NCBI RefSeq assembly: GCF_001665575.1
Contig: NZ_LZSU01000013.1
Coordinates: forward strand, 1-64,000
DNA length: 64,000 bases
From: Mycobacterium sp. 852013-51886_SCH5428379
Lineage (GTDB): Bacteria; Actinomycetota; Actinomycetes; Mycobacteriales; Mycobacteriaceae
Direction of reading: 5' to 3'
Part shown: positions 28,468 through 38,194 of the stretch, one piece after another
Numbering within the stretch: the stretch's first letter is position 1
Layout of the letters: each line of letters begins with the position of its first letter
Program-made: the position numbers and the translations under genes
The notes under the pieces: generated by a model
Told to the model about the DNA's origin: nothing
The model's input: the letters and a program-made list of their open reading frames with translations, nothing else
The model's database searches: none

Positions 28468-29774
28468 GCGCCGTCCCCGGCGACGGGGATCGTCTGTCCG
28501 GCCAGCATGTCGGCCCACATGGCGGCAAACTCGGGCAGCGTCTTGGCGGTGGTGCCGATGTCCTCGACCTCCACCCCGGGCACCCGCAGCCCGACGATCG
28601 CGCCCGCCATGGCCATCCGATGGTCGGCATAGGAATGCCAGGTGCCGCCCGTCAGTGGCGTCGCCTTGATGAGCAGACCGTCGTCGGTCTCCTCGCAGTC
28701 ACCGCCGAGCCCGGTGATCTCGGCACGGAGCGCGGCCAGCCGGTCGGTCTCGTGACCGCGCAGGTGGGCGATGCCCGACAGCCGCGACACGGAGCCGGGC
28801 GTCGCCAGTGCTGCGAGGGCGGCCACCGCGGGTGTCAGTTCGCCGACATCGTGCAGATCGGCCTCGAACCCGTCGTAGAGCCGGCTGCCCTGCACCTCGA
28901 GGTAGGTGTCGGCCTGCCGGACGTCCGAGCCCACCTTCTCGAGGATGGCCAGGATCGCCTCGGCGGGCTGGATGCTGACGGGTGGCCATCCGGTCACCCG
29001 CACGGCCCCTCCGGTGACCACCGCGGCGGCCAGGAACGGCACCGAGTTCGACAGGTCGGGTTCGATCTCCCAGTCCCGGGCCGCGACGGGGCCGGGATGC
29101 ACGGTCCACCGGTTGGCTTCCCGGTCGTCGACCTCCACGCCGGCTTCCCGCAGCATCGCCACCGTCATCGCGATGTGCGGTGCCGACGGCACGGAGGTGC
29201 CGGTGTGCACGATCGTCAGCCCCTCCGTGAACGCGGCACCCGACAGCATCAACCCGGACACGAACTGCGAGGACGCCGACGCATCGATTTCCACTGTTCC
29301 GCCGGACACCGCACCGGCGCCGCGCACCCGGAACGGGAGACCGTCCCCGTCGACGTCGACCCCGAGCCCACGCAGACCCGCCAGCAGCGGTGTGATGGGC
29401 CGCACGCGGGCCTGCTCGTCGCCGTCGAACTCGACGGTCTCGGTGCTCAGCGCCGCCACGGGCGGCAGGAACCGCAGCACGGTGCCGGCCAGCCCGCAGT
29501 CAATGCGCACGTCCGGTGGCGGGGCCAGCCGCCCGCCGACCCGGAGCCGGCTGTCGACGGCGTCGGCGCACTCGATCTCGACCCCGAGGGCCCGCAGCGC
29601 TCCGATCATCAGGTCGGTGTCGCGGCTGCGCAGCGCGCCGGTGATCGTGGACGGGCCCTGGGCGGTGGCCAGCGCAGCCAGCACGAGGGCCCGATTGGTC
29701 TGGGACTTCGAACCCGGAACGGTGACGGTCGCATGCACCGGGGTCGGCGTCGAGGGGGCCGGCCAATTGGTCAC
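28464..29774 (-). CDS. aroA: 3-phosphoshikimate 1-carboxyvinyltransferase (EPSP synthase)
   Basis: A 436-residue cytosolic enzyme of the shikimate pathway that joins PEP to shikimate 3-phosphate. Recognisable motifs are [17 protein letters not shown] (about 18-34), [14 protein letters not shown] and [13 protein letters not shown]. The GTG at 29774 gives MTNWPAP, matching the family start. The open frame continues upstream without homology. It is divergent from the SRAP gene (54-base gap) and overlaps rsgA by 4 bases, the same layout as in M. tuberculosis. Confidence 0.96.
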   Translation of the reverse strand: MTNWPAPSTPTPVHATVTVPGSKSQTNRALVLAALATAQGPSTITGALRSRDTDLMIGALRALGVEIECADAVDSRLRVGGRLAPPPDVRIDCGLAGTVLRFLPPVAALSTETVEFDGDEQARVRPITPLLAGLRGLGVDVDGDGLPFRVRGAGAVSGGTVEIDASASSQFVSGLMLSGAAFTEGLTIVHTGTSVPSAPHIAMTVAMLREAGVEVDDREANRWTVHPGPVAARDWEIEPDLSNSVPFLAAAVVTGGAVRVTGWPPVSIQPAEAILAILEKVGSDVRQADTYLEVQGSRLYDGFEADLHDVGELTPAVAALAALATPGSVSRLSGIAHLRGHETDRLAALRAEITGLGGDCEETDDGLLIKATPLTGGTWHSYADHRMAMAGAIVGLRVPGVEVEDIGTTAKTLPEFAAMWADMLAGQTIPVAGDGA

Positions 29775-29828
29775 GGACCCATCCTGCCTCACAGCGGTGA
29801 ACGCCTCGCCCGTGCCACTATCGAAGGT

Positions 29829-30596
29829 ATGTGCGGACGTTTCGCGGTCACCACCGATCCGGCCCTGCTGGCCGAGAAGATCCAGGCCATCGACGAGACC
29901 ACGGCCACCACGGCGTCGAAGGACAGCGGTCCCAATTTCAACGTGGCGCCCACGACCGTCATCAGCACCGTCGTCAAACGCCACACCGACCCCGACGACG
30001 AATCGACGCGCCGTATCCGCTCCATGCGCTGGGGCCTGATACCGCCGTGGGTGAAGTCGGCCGACGACGGCGCCCCGGACAACAAGGGCCCGCTGCTGAT
30101 CAACGCCCGCGCCGAGAAAGTGAACTCGTCGCCGGCGTTCCGCAGCTCCGCGAAGAGCAAGCGCTGTCTGGTGCCGATGGACGGCTGGTACGAGTGGCGC
30201 GGCTCGAAGGGTGCCAAGACCCCGTTCTACATGTACGGCGCCGACGGGGAACCGCTCTTCATGGCCGGCCTGTGGTCGACGTGGCGGCCCGCTGGAAAGT
30301 CCGGGGCGGCGCCGTCCGATTCCCCGCCGCTGCTCAGCTGCACCATCATCACCACCGACGCCGCAGGGCCGCTGGCCGACATCCACGACCGCATGCCGCT
30401 GTCGATCAGCCGCGACGACTGGGACCGCTGGTTGGACCCCGATGCGCCGATCGACGAGGGATTGCTGCGCGGCCACGGCGACCTGGACCGCATCCGGGTC
30501 CGTGAGGTCTCCCGGCTGGTCAACAACGTTCGCAACAACGGACCGGAGCTGATCGAACCGGCCGAACCGCAGCCGGAGCAGGCGACGCTGCTGTGA
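29829..30596 (+). CDS. SRAP-domain protein (HMCES/YedK family)
   Basis: A 255-residue protein that crosslinks to and shields abasic sites in single-stranded DNA. It begins Met-Cys-Gly-Arg-Phe, so Cys2 becomes the N-terminal nucleophile after Met removal. The conserved Asn (FNVAPT), Glu (DGWYEW) and His (IHDRMP) of the active site are all present. It is the homologue of Rv3226c. CACTAT (29816-29821) ends 7 bases before the ATG, suggesting a leaderless transcript. It overlaps the downstream methyltransferase by GTGA. Confidence 0.93.
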   Translation: MCGRFAVTTDPALLAEKIQAIDETTATTASKDSGPNFNVAPTTVISTVVKRHTDPDDESTRRIRSMRWGLIPPWVKSADDGAPDNKGPLLINARAEKVNSSPAFRSSAKSKRCLVPMDGWYEWRGSKGAKTPFYMYGADGEPLFMAGLWSTWRPAGKSGAAPSDSPPLLSCTIITTDAAGPLADIHDRMPLSISRDDWDRWLDPDAPIDEGLLRGHGDLDRIRVREVSRLVNNVRNNGPELIEPAEPQPEQATLL

Positions 30597-32101
30597 GCGC
30601 GCCACTGCGGTCCGGTGCGCTCATCGACGCCCTCGGCGCGGATCTGCGCTCGGCGGGCTACACCACCGACGGGGTGGTCGAACTGCTGGGCGCCGACGCC
30701 GGTGCCGCCTTCAGCCGCGGGCTGTGGTGGGCCGCGCTGCGCGCCACCGACCGCGCCGATCCGGGCAGACAGCGCCTCGCGGTGCTGGTGCGGCTGTTCC
30801 TGCTCGGCGCCGACGAACTCCGTGAGCGGGTCGAGACGGCGGTGCCGACCGCCGGCGTCGATGGGCTGCAGGCCGAAGGGGTGCTGGAGACCACCCCGCA
30901 GGGCACGGTCAGGGCCGCCCTCGACATCCGCCCGCACAGTGACGGGGCGCGCGACTTCCTCGTGGTGTCCGACCAGGACGCGGCGCTGCGCGCAGGCCCG
31001 GTGCGCCACGACCACGTGCTGGGAATCGGCGGAGCGTCGGCGTCGCTGGCACACGCGGTGATCCGCACGCCCGTCGGCCGTGCGCTGGATCTCGGTACCG
31101 GCTGCGGCATCCAGTCGCTGCACCTCGACGCGCACTGCGAGCAGATCGTCGCCACCGATCTGAACGAACGGGCGCTCGCGCTCGCCGCGGCCACCGCACG
31201 CCTGAACGGGATGACGTGGGATCTGCGCGCCGGCAGTCTCTTCGAGCCGGTGGCGGGGGAGCGGTTCGATCTGATCGTGTCCAATCCGCCGTTCGTGGTG
31301 GGCACCGGCGCCCGCGACTACCTGTATCGGGATTCCGGGATGGCCGGCGACTCGGTGTGCCGGCAGCTGATCGAGCAGGCCGGCGACCACCTCGAACCGG
31401 GCGGAACCGCGCAGATCATGGCCAATTGGATCGTCCGTGAGGGCACCGATTGGCGAGAGCGCGTGCGGAATTGGCTGGCCGATACCGGTCTGCACGCGTG
31501 GGTGGTGCAGCGGGAGTTCGCCGACCCGGTCAACTACGTGTCGCTGTGGACGTCGGACGCCGGGGAACCGCCGGAGCAGGCGGCGCTACGGGGCGGGCAG
31601 TGGCTGGACTGGTTCGATGACCAGAACATCGCCGGCATCGGGATGGGCATGATCACGCTGCGCGCGCCCCGGCCCGGCGAACGCCGGGCACCCGAGCAGA
31701 TCCTCGAGGAGATCACCGGCGTGGACGAGGGTCTGACCGGACCCGAGGTCGACGCGTTCTTCGCCCGCCGCGAATACCTGCACGACACCTCCGACGACGC
31801 CCTGCTGTCCGTGCGATTGAGCACTGCTGCGGTGTTCCTGGAGGAGCAGTCGCTGCCTGGCCCCCAGGGCTGGCAGACGGTGGGTGCGGCGGTGCGCCGG
31901 CCCGGCGGCCCGGCCGCGGTGATCGGGGTGGACGAGGTGTCGCGGGCCCTGCTGGCGGGGTGCCGCGGCGAGGTGCCGCTGGGCACCCTGATCGACCTGC
32001 TCGCCGCCCACCACGGGGTGGACGCCGGCGCGCTGGCGACCGCGGCGCTGCCGGTGGTGCGCGAGGCGATCGGCCGGGGCATCCTCTATCAGGCCCGGTG
32101 A
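30593..32101 (+). CDS. Class I SAM methyltransferase (HemK/RsmC-like)
   Basis: A 502-residue methyltransferase. Residues 1-130 are a helical N-terminal domain. The Rossmann core has motif I DLGTGCG (166-172) and motif IV NPPF (231-234), typical of N-methyltransferases acting on glutamine, adenine or guanine. Residues 340-502 form a C-terminal extension of unknown function. The target could be a release factor, ribosomal RNA or protein. It is translationally coupled to the SRAP gene, but a functional link is only suggested by that overlap. Confidence 0.8.
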   Translation: MSAPLRSGALIDALGADLRSAGYTTDGVVELLGADAGAAFSRGLWWAALRATDRADPGRQRLAVLVRLFLLGADELRERVETAVPTAGVDGLQAEGVLETTPQGTVRAALDIRPHSDGARDFLVVSDQDAALRAGPVRHDHVLGIGGASASLAHAVIRTPVGRALDLGTGCGIQSLHLDAHCEQIVATDLNERALALAAATARLNGMTWDLRAGSLFEPVAGERFDLIVSNPPFVVGTGARDYLYRDSGMAGDSVCRQLIEQAGDHLEPGGTAQIMANWIVREGTDWRERVRNWLADTGLHAWVVQREFADPVNYVSLWTSDAGEPPEQAALRGGQWLDWFDDQNIAGIGMGMITLRAPRPGERRAPEQILEEITGVDEGLTGPEVDAFFARREYLHDTSDDALLSVRLSTAAVFLEEQSLPGPQGWQTVGAAVRRPGGPAAVIGVDEVSRALLAGCRGEVPLGTLIDLLAAHHGVDAGALATAALPVVREAIGRGILYQAR

Positions 32102-32883
32102 CCGTCCGGGTCCCCGGACCGGACGGCGCTGATCACCGCATACGGGGCATCGAACGACACCCCGCCGCGCTGATCGGCGTGGCCGGCCATCGCCTCGGCG
32201 AACGCGGCGAGCAGCGCCTGGCGCGCGGTCGGAACGCGGGCGAGCGCTGCCACATGCATCGGCGACTCGTCGGTGATGAACCGCATGGCCGCCTCGTGCG
32301 AGTCGAAATGCCAGGCATGGACGCCTGATTCGAACGCGACGTCGTCGAAGTCGGCGTCGAGCCGGGCTGCCGCGAGGTCTGGCCGCCCCCACTGGTCCGG
32401 GGTGTACCCGGCGTCGGGCGGGGCGCCGAGCACCGACACGATGGGGTCGAAGAAGGGGTTGGTCTCACCGCGCACCCAGGTCGAGAAGGCCAGCGTGCCG
32501 CCGGGCCGGAGCAGGCGGGTCACCTCGGCGATCTGCGCGGTCGGTTCCACGAAGATGATGCCCATATTCGAGACGACGACGTCGAACGACTGCTCGGGCA
32601 GTCCGGTGGCGGAGGCGTCGGCCGCCACCCACGTCACCCCCGTGCCGCCGTCTCGGGCAGCGCCGATGGCCATCAGTTCAGGGGTGATGTCGACGCCGGT
32701 CACGTGCGCCCCACGCGCCGCTGCGATCAACGCGGCATTGCCTGTCCCGCAGGCCAGGTCGATCAAAGCCGCATCTTTGAGCGGCCGCCGTCGGGCGGCG
32801 ACGTCGACGACCTCGGCGGCGATGGTCGCAATGCGTTCGGCAACGGCTTCATAGCGGCCCGCGGACCAACTCGTCGATGTCAC
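32089..32883 (-). CDS. Class I SAM-dependent methyltransferase
   Basis: A 264-residue small-molecule-type methyltransferase. Motif I is LIDLACGTGNAAL (near 45), followed by VTGVDITPELM and the FDVVVSNMGIIFV motif IV, as in UbiE/Methyltransf_11 enzymes. The substrate is unknown. Its 3' end overlaps the convergent methyltransferase by 13 bases, so the two messages are antisense at their tails. No operon partner is evident upstream, where a 58-base repeat lies. Confidence 0.8.
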   Translation of the reverse strand: MTSTSWSAGRYEAVAERIATIAAEVVDVAARRRPLKDAALIDLACGTGNAALIAAARGAHVTGVDITPELMAIGAARDGGTGVTWVAADASATGLPEQSFDVVVSNMGIIFVEPTAQIAEVTRLLRPGGTLAFSTWVRGETNPFFDPIVSVLGAPPDAGYTPDQWGRPDLAAARLDADFDDVAFESGVHAWHFDSHEAAMRFITDESPMHVAALARVPTARQALLAAFAEAMAGHADQRGGVSFDAPYAVISAVRSGDPDGHRA

Positions 32884-32937
32884 CTCCTCAGCCTGCCACT
32901 ATGGCGTCACAGGCGGAGGGGGTCGCCCGGCCACCCG

Positions 32938-32995
32938 CGAGCGTGCGCAAAATGCCACAATTTCGCGGCGTGTCGCGTGTAAACACGCACGCTCG
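32938..32995 (-). repeat. 58-base nested palindrome, copy A
   Basis: This element is bounded by 10-base inverted repeats, CGAGCGTGCG and CGCACGCTCG. Its reverse complement matches copy B (49824-49881) at 49 of 58 positions with equal length and no gaps. An inner hairpin is visible on the minus strand (CGTGT ... ACACG). It sits alone between two minus-strand genes. Confidence 0.85.
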
Positions 32996-33011
32996 GGGAG
33001 TGGCGGAACGC

Positions 33012-33869
33012 CTACGGCGCTTCGTAGCCCGGCGGATTCGGGCTGTCCACCCACAGATCGACACCCAGGTCGGAGCCCGGCACGCAGTCGTAGACCGACA
33101 GGTCGGTGACTCCGGCGTCGAGCAGCACGTCCTCACACAGCAGGCTCTGGCCCGTGTACTCGCGGGCCGGCTTCGTCACCACCGCGTAAGCCGCGTCGGC
33201 GTAGACCTCTGGCTTGCGCGCACGTGCCATCGCCTCGTCGCCGCCGAGCAGGTTCTGCACCGCCGCCGTCGCCACCATGGTGCGGGGCCACAGCGTGTTG
33301 GAAGCAATGCCCGCATCGCGTAGTTCTTCAGCAATGCCCAACGCACACAACGTCATTCCGAACTTCGCCATCATGTAGGCGGTCGGTTTGAGCCACTGCT
33401 GCTCCAGCCGGATCGGCGGCGACAGCGTCAGGATGTGGGGGTTCTCGCGATTCTTCATGTGCGGGATGCAGGCCTGGGTGACGGCGTACGTGCCGCGCAC
33501 CTGGATGCCGTTCATCAGGTCGAAGCGTCTGAGCGGCACCTCCTCGACCGAACCGAGGTTGATCGCCGAGGCATTGTTCACGCAGATGTCGATGGCGCCG
33601 AACCGTTCGACGGTCTGTACCACGGCTGCGGTGACCGCATCGCCGTCGCGGATATCGCCGACGATCGGCAGCGCCTGCCCGCCGGCTTCCTCGATCTCTG
33701 CGGCCGCGGAATAGACCGTGCCGTCGAGTTTGGGGTGGGGTTCGGCGGTCTTGGCGATCAGCGCAATGTTCGCACCGTCGGCCGCGGCGCGCTTGGCGAT
33801 CGCCAACCCGATACCGCGGCTGGCGCCGGAGATGAACATGGTCTTCCCGGACAGGGGCTTGTCTGCCAT
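33012..33869 (-). CDS. Short-chain dehydrogenase/reductase (Rv3224-like)
   Basis: A 285-residue NAD(P)-dependent oxidoreductase. The cofactor motif is SGASRGIG (residues 14-21), NNASAI follows near residue 95, and the catalytic YxxxK is in AYMMAKFGM. The length and the HDSD2/Hsdl2-like character (IALIAKTAEPHPKLDGTVYSAA) match Rv3224, described in M. tuberculosis as iron-regulated. I see no IdeR box in its upstream region here. The substrate is unknown. Confidence 0.88.
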   Translation of the reverse strand: MADKPLSGKTMFISGASRGIGLAIAKRAAADGANIALIAKTAEPHPKLDGTVYSAAAEIEEAGGQALPIVGDIRDGDAVTAAVVQTVERFGAIDICVNNASAINLGSVEEVPLRRFDLMNGIQVRGTYAVTQACIPHMKNRENPHILTLSPPIRLEQQWLKPTAYMMAKFGMTLCALGIAEELRDAGIASNTLWPRTMVATAAVQNLLGGDEAMARARKPEVYADAAYAVVTKPAREYTGQSLLCEDVLLDAGVTDLSVYDCVPGSDLGVDLWVDSPNPPGYEAP

Positions 33870-33994
33870 GGCCTCACCCTATGCCGCGGCGACGGTCGGC
33901 CTGGGCGATGCGGCGCAGAATCATCGACGCCCGTTCGACCAGCGGCGAGCGCGGCCGCGCCGGGTGGGCCACTCGACGTCACGCCGCCTGAGCA

Positions 33995-34486
33995 TCACGT
34001 AGCGGCGATGTCCGCCGTCACCGCATCGGTCAGCCGGATGAGATCTGCGGGTGCGACGGCGATCTCGAGGCCCCGCTTGCCGGCACTGCACAGGATCCGG
34101 TCCCACTGCAGCGCCGACGCGTCGATCACCGTCGGCAACCGCTTGCGCTGGCCGAGCGGCGAGATGCCGCCGAGGACGTAACCCGTCGACCGTTCAGCCG
34201 CAGTCCGTTCGGCCATGCTGGCCTTTCCGACACCCAAAGCGGCGGCCGCCGCCTTGAGCGACAGCTTGGCGGGCACCGGGACGACCGCCACCGCGAGCCC
34301 CTTCGGCAGGGCGATCACCAGTGTCTTGAAGATTTGCTCGGCGACCACCCCGGCGCGATCGGCGAGTTCGCCGACGGCTTCGTCGCCGAAGGACGTTGCG
34401 CGCGGATCGTGGTCGTACTGCAGCACCTCGTGATCCACGCCGGCCGCCACCAGGGCGGCGATGGCAGGAGTCGCTGCGCGAGACAC
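33995..34486 (-). CDS. ybaK: YbaK/EbsC-type Cys-tRNA(Pro) deacylase
   Basis: A 163-residue tRNA-editing enzyme that clears Cys mischarged on tRNA-Pro. Family marks are QIFKTLVIAL with the key Lys, PAKLSLKAAAAALG and GYVLGGISPLGQRKRLP. The start is GTG. In M. tuberculosis the corresponding frames (Rv3224A/Rv3224B) are annotated as two pieces, as I recall, while here the gene is whole. Confidence 0.9.
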   Translation of the reverse strand: MSRAATPAIAALVAAGVDHEVLQYDHDPRATSFGDEAVGELADRAGVVAEQIFKTLVIALPKGLAVAVVPVPAKLSLKAAAAALGVGKASMAERTAAERSTGYVLGGISPLGQRKRLPTVIDASALQWDRILCSAGKRGLEIAVAPADLIRLTDAVTADIAAT

Positions 34487-34706
34487 GCGATCAGCCTAAG
34501 AGGTGGGGAACAGCGGGCCGCCCGCCGCTGTTGTGACCACATGCGGCGCACAATTCAGTGCGGCCGGAGCAGATGTCGGTTCAGCCTTTAGGATCGTGGG
34601 AGGGTTTTCGGTGCCAACGGCCTGCCTGGAACGTCCGGTGGATCTACCGGGCCTGTTCGTCGGCGCCCCAACAGACGCCCCGACAGAAGGGACGGTGTCG
34701 ACAGAG

Positions 34707-35348
34707 ATGCCCGACATGATGCCCGACACGGACGGATCAGCGGCCGCGCCGGCGGAGTCCGACGCCGAGCTGACCGCGCGCTTCGAGCGGGACGCCATTC
34801 CGCTGCTCGACCAGCTCTACGGCGGCGCACTGCGGATGACGCGCAATCCCGCCGACGCCGAGGATCTGCTACAGGAGACCATGGTCAAGGCGTACGCCGG
34901 CTTCCGGTCGTTCCGCGAGGGCACCAATCTCAAGGCGTGGCTCTACCGCATCCTGACCAACACCTACATCAACAGCTACCGCAAGAAGCAGCGGCAGCCG
35001 GCCGAATACCCGACCGAGGAGATCACCGACTGGCAGCTCGCCGCGAACGCCGAGCACAGCTCGACGGGTCTGCGGTCCGCCGAGGTGGAGGCCCTCGAGG
35101 CGCTGCCCGACACCGAGATCAAAGCGGCGCTGCAGGCGTTGCCCGAGGATTTCCGGATGGCGGTCTACTACGCCGACGTCGAAGGGTTTCCGTACAAGGA
35201 GATCGCCGACATCATGGACACGCCGATCGGCACCGTGATGTCGCGTCTGCACCGGGGCCGTAAACAGCTTCGTGAACTGTTGGCCGATGTGGCCAGGGAC
35301 CGCGGGTTCATCCGCGGCGAACAAGCCCCGGAGGAGGTTCCGTCATGA
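34707..35348 (+). CDS. sigH: RNA polymerase sigma factor SigH
   Basis: A 213-residue ECF sigma factor for heat and thiol-oxidative stress. Region 2 is [29 protein letters not shown] plus the -10 recognition part ([19 protein letters not shown]). Region 4 is [26 protein letters not shown]. From [16 protein letters not shown] onward it is nearly identical to M. tuberculosis SigH. The ATG at 34707 gives the expected length. GTG at 34695 or ATG at 34716 are alternatives. It overlaps rshA by ATGA, so sigma and anti-sigma are made together. Confidence 0.95.
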   Translation: MPDMMPDTDGSAAAPAESDAELTARFERDAIPLLDQLYGGALRMTRNPADAEDLLQETMVKAYAGFRSFREGTNLKAWLYRILTNTYINSYRKKQRQPAEYPTEEITDWQLAANAEHSSTGLRSAEVEALEALPDTEIKAALQALPEDFRMAVYYADVEGFPYKEIADIMDTPIGTVMSRLHRGRKQLRELLADVARDRGFIRGEQAPEEVPS

Positions 35349-35653
35349 GCGAGCAGCCCGAGTCGGAGGAGCGGTGGCGCCCGCCGGTCGGTCCGGTCGA
35401 CCCCGAGCATCCCGAGTGTGCCTCGGTGATCGCCGAGGTGTGGACGCTGCTCGACGGCGAGTGCACCCCTGAGACGCGCGATCGGCTCAAGCATCACCTC
35501 GAGGAGTGCCCGGCGTGCCTGCGCCACTACGGCGTCGAAGAGCGCGTGAAACGGCTGATCGCGGCGAAGTGCAGCGGTGAACGCGCTCCGGATCGGCTGC
35601 GTGAGCGGCTGCGGATCGAGATCAGCCGGACCACCATCATTCGGGGCGGCTGA
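35345..35653 (+). CDS. rshA: Anti-sigma factor RshA
   Basis: A 102-residue zinc-associated anti-sigma factor that holds SigH inactive until its cysteines are oxidised. The ZAS motif His51-x3-Cys55-x2-Cys58 is intact, with further Cys at 25, 40 and 75. It is the mycothiol-system anti-SigR/SigH type. Translation is coupled to sigH by a 4-base overlap. A bidirectional hairpin follows. Confidence 0.93.
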   Translation: MSEQPESEERWRPPVGPVDPEHPECASVIAEVWTLLDGECTPETRDRLKHHLEECPACLRHYGVEERVKRLIAAKCSGERAPDRLRERLRIEISRTTIIRGG

Positions 35654-35672
35654 CCGCTCCCGAACAGCAAGA

Positions 35673-35704
35673 CGCCCGCCTGATCCCCTCGGGGACGGCG
35701 GGCG
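35673..35704. terminator. Bidirectional terminator between rshA and bL37
   Basis: Outer stem CGCCCGCC / GGCGGGCG with an inner TCCCC / GGGGA stem, flanked by GAACAG and TTGTTC that can extend the pairing. It lies between two convergent genes. Confidence 0.65.
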
Positions 35705-35726
35705 AATTGTTCGCGTCAGCGGGCGA

Positions 35727-35819
35727 TCAGCGCACGGACTTCGAACCGGCGTTGGGTCGCTTGCCGTGGTTCGCCTTCGAGTGCTTCCTGTCGCGCTTCT
35801 TGCGGCCACGCTTGGCCAT
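35727..35819 (-). CDS. 50S ribosomal protein bL37
   Basis: A 30-residue very basic peptide beginning MAKRGRKKRDRKHSK and containing NHGKRPN. It matches the small actinobacterial ribosomal protein bL37, found near the peptidyl transferase centre of the mycobacterial 50S subunit. GGAGG lies 7 bases before the ATG, which supports translation. At 30 codons it is easily missed by gene finders. The five or six residues after NAG are an extension relative to the version I remember. Confidence 0.88.
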   Translation of the reverse strand: MAKRGRKKRDRKHSKANHGKRPNAGSKSVR

Positions 35820-35967
35820 GAGAGTTCCTCCGTACGGTCTTCGGTATATCCGGCCCGCATCTCGTGCAGACAGGTCTCAGCCATTGTCTCATGACGCGGT
35901 GCATGCTCCGGCCACCCGGGGTGTGGTTCGATAGAGCGCGAAACTGCAGACAGTGAGTGGGGTGAAG

Positions 35968-36183
35968 ATGGCCGAGGACGTTCGCGCCGAGATCGTGGCC
36001 AGTGTGCTCGAGGTCGTCGTCTCCGAGGGAGATCAGATCGGCGAGGGCGACACCGTCGTGCTGCTGGAATCGATGAAGATGGAGATCCCGGTGCTCGCCG
36101 AGGTCGCCGGAACGGTGACCAAGGTCAACGTCGCCGAGGGCGACGTCATCCAGGCCGGCGACCTCATCGCCGTCATCACGTAG
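35968..36183 (+). CDS. Biotinylated single-domain protein (TB7.3 homologue)
   Basis: A 71-residue biotin/lipoyl attachment domain with the biotinylation motif ESMKM (Lys37). It equals in length and closely matches the M. tuberculosis biotinylated protein TB7.3 (Rv3221c). It could be a free biotin carboxyl carrier, but the partner carboxylase is not in this window. The ATG at 35968 gives the family N-terminus. A GTG 15 bases upstream is in frame. The kinase gene pdtaS starts 33 bases downstream. Confidence 0.92.
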   Translation: MAEDVRAEIVASVLEVVVSEGDQIGEGDTVVLLESMKMEIPVLAEVAGTVTKVNVAEGDVIQAGDLIAVIT

Positions 36184-36216
36184 CGATCGGTCCGTCCGGC
36201 CCCTCGGTGACATCCG

Positions 36217-37713
36217 ATGTCCACACTCGGTGACCTGCTCGCCGAGCACACCGTTCTCCCCGGTAACGCGGTCGACCATCTGCATGCGGTGGTCGGGGAG
36301 TGGCAGCTGATCGCCGATCTGTCCTTCGCCGACTACCTGATGTGGGTGCGCCGCGACGACGGCGTGCTGGTGTGTGTCGCGCAGGTGCGGCCCAACACGG
36401 CGTCGACGGTGCTGTTGGCCGATGCCGTCGGTACCACCGCGGTCGCCCAGACCATGCCCCTGGTGGCCGACGCCTTCGAATCCGGCACGATCGGGCGCGA
36501 GGGCGCACCCCAGCCCGACGCGCCCGGCCTCAACGTCGAGGCCGTCCCGGTGCGCTACCGCGATGCCGTGGTGGCGGTGCTCACCCATCAGACCGCCCTG
36601 GCGGCCCACCGCACCGCGAGCCCGCTCGAGAATGCCTATCTCGACTGTGCCGGCGATCTACTGCTGATGCTGTCGGAGGGCACGTTCCCCAACGTCGGCG
36701 ACCTGGCGATGTCCCGGTCGAGTCCGCGCGTCGGGGACGGCTTCATCCGCCTCAACCGCATCGGGGACGTCGTCTTCGCCAGCCCCAACGCGATCTCGGC
36801 CTACCACCGTATGGGCCTGACCGCCGAACTCGGCGGGCACAACCTGGTGACCGTCACCCGGCCCCTGATCTCCGACCCATTCGAGGCGCAGGAACTGGCC
36901 AATCACATCCGCGACTCCCTGGCCGGCGGGGCGAGTATGCGCATGGAGGTCGACGCGGGCGGTGCGGCGGTGCTGCTGCGCACGCTGCCCCTGGTGGTGC
37001 ACGGCGAGGCGGTGGGCGCCGCCGTGCTGATCCGGGATGTCACCGAGGTCAAACGCCGTGATCGCGCGCTGCTGAGCAAAGACGCCACGATTCGCGAGAT
37101 CCACCACCGCGTGAAGAACAACCTGCAGACCGTGGCGGCGCTGCTGCGGCTGCAGGCCCGCCGCACCAACAACGCCGAGGGACGCGAGGCACTGATGGAG
37201 TCCGTGCGCCGGGTGTCCTCGATCGCCCAGGTGCACGATGCGCTGTCGATGTCGGTCGACGAGGAGGTCAACCTCGACGAGGTGGTGGACCGGATCCTGC
37301 CGATCATGAACGACGTCGCCAGCGTCGGCCCGCCCATCCGCATCACCCGCGAAGGCGACCTCGGGGTCCTCGACGCCGACCGCGCCACCGCGCTGGTGAT
37401 GGTGATCACCGAACTGGTACAGAACGCGATCGAGCACGCCTTCGATCCGACCGCCGCACAGGGCGCGGTGACGATCCGGGCCGAACGGTCGGCGCGCTGG
37501 CTGGACATCGTGGTGCACGATGACGGCCGGGGGGTCCCTGCGGGGTTCAGCCTCGAGAAGTCCGACCGCCTCGGGCTGCAGATCGTGCGGACCCTGGTGT
37601 CGGCCGAACTGGACGGCTCACTGGGACTGCACGACGGGGCGGGTGGCGGCACCGACGTGGTGCTGCGGGTTCCGATCGGCCGCGCCAGACTCAGCGCCCG
37701 GGTCCCGCAATAG
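36217..37713 (+). CDS. pdtaS: Sensor histidine kinase PdtaS
   Basis: A 498-residue soluble sensor kinase (Rv3220c homologue). It has an N-terminal GAF-like domain (about 10-145), a PAS domain (about 180-280) and a HisKA_2/HWE-type H-box REIHHRVKNNLQTVAALLRLQ with His296. The ATPase domain includes ELVQNAIEHAF and HDDGRG. It phosphorylates the ANTAR-type antiterminator PdtaR, and the pathway controls PPE and respiration genes in M. tuberculosis. PdtaR itself is not in this window. No membrane segment is seen. Confidence 0.94.
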   Translation: MSTLGDLLAEHTVLPGNAVDHLHAVVGEWQLIADLSFADYLMWVRRDDGVLVCVAQVRPNTASTVLLADAVGTTAVAQTMPLVADAFESGTIGREGAPQPDAPGLNVEAVPVRYRDAVVAVLTHQTALAAHRTASPLENAYLDCAGDLLLMLSEGTFPNVGDLAMSRSSPRVGDGFIRLNRIGDVVFASPNAISAYHRMGLTAELGGHNLVTVTRPLISDPFEAQELANHIRDSLAGGASMRMEVDAGGAAVLLRTLPLVVHGEAVGAAVLIRDVTEVKRRDRALLSKDATIREIHHRVKNNLQTVAALLRLQARRTNNAEGREALMESVRRVSSIAQVHDALSMSVDEEVNLDEVVDRILPIMNDVASVGPPIRITREGDLGVLDADRATALVMVITELVQNAIEHAFDPTAAQGAVTIRAERSARWLDIVVHDDGRGVPAGFSLEKSDRLGLQIVRTLVSAELDGSLGLHDGAGGGTDVVLRVPIGRARLSARVPQ

Positions 37714-37745
37714 CGTTGCGCGCCAGGGCACGGAAGGCGAGACAA

Positions 37746-37781
37746 CGAAGACGGCCCCGGCGTTCGCCGGGGCCGTCTTCG
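37746..37781. terminator. Bidirectional terminator between pdtaS and whiB1
   Basis: A 17-base perfect inverted repeat, CGAAGACGGCCCCGGCG and its complement, separated by only TT. The stem is flanked by the ends of two convergent genes, so it probably stops both. Confidence 0.8.
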
Positions 37782-37800
37782 TGGAAATCCGTTGAGGCGA

Positions 37801-38055
37801 TCAGACTCCGGTGCGGGCCTTCGTCCGCGCGTTGCGCCGCTTGAGCGCACGTCGCTCGTCCTCGCTCATACCGCCCCACACACCTGCGTCCTGACCCGAT
37901 TCCAGCGCCCAGCTCAGGCACTCGGTCGTGACGGGGCAACGGTTGCAGACGAGCTTCGCGTCGGCAATCTGCGCAAGGGCCGGTCCACTGTTTCCGACGG
38001 GGAAGAACAGCTCCGGATCCTCGTCGCGACAGACGGCCTTGTGGCGCCAATCCAT
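37801..38055 (-). CDS. whiB1: WhiB1 iron-sulfur transcription factor
   Basis: An 84-residue essential NO-sensing regulator. The four cluster ligands Cys9, Cys37, Cys40 and Cys46 are present, followed by the GVWGG turn and a basic C-terminal DNA-binding tail (RRALKRRNARTKAR). It binds the primary sigma factor. GAGGAG precedes the ATG at 38055. The roughly 250-base upstream region carries a CRP-like site and a TTGACA element on this strand. Confidence 0.97.
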   Translation of the reverse strand: MDWRHKAVCRDEDPELFFPVGNSGPALAQIADAKLVCNRCPVTTECLSWALESGQDAGVWGGMSEDERRALKRRNARTKARTGV

Positions 38056-38172
38056 TAGATGTAACTCCTCACTTTGTGCGCAGCACGGCGCACGAGCTTT
38101 TCTTCGGCTGTTAACGCGTGCACCCGAATGTTTCTGCACTGTTGCATCCGATGTTTTCACAGGCTCGACGGA

Positions 38173-38178
38173 TGTCAA
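38173..38178 (-). promoter_or_regulatory. Candidate whiB1 -35 element
   Basis: TTGACA on the minus strand. With usual spacing it predicts transcription from about 38143, a leader of nearly 90 bases. The -10 (near AACATC) is weak. Confidence 0.4.
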
Positions 38179-38194
38179 GAGAACTGCGTTAACA

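Noticed and set aside
27978..29828. A long upstream extension of the SRAP gene
   Set aside because: It crosses rsgA and aroA in antisense. The mature protein must begin Met-Cys-Gly, which fixes the start at 29829.
29775..30605. A 277-codon upstream extension of aroA
   Set aside because: It runs antisense through the SRAP gene and has no conserved sequence. The EPSP synthase family starts at the GTG at 29774.
32089..32101. Possible frameshift where the two methyltransferase genes meet
   Set aside because: Both genes have complete, sensible ends and simply converge with a 13-base overlap.
34628..34657. GGAAC ... GTT as a SigH autoregulatory promoter before sigH
   Set aside because: The spacer is 22 bases, longer than the 16-19 expected for SigH-type promoters, so the match is probably chance.
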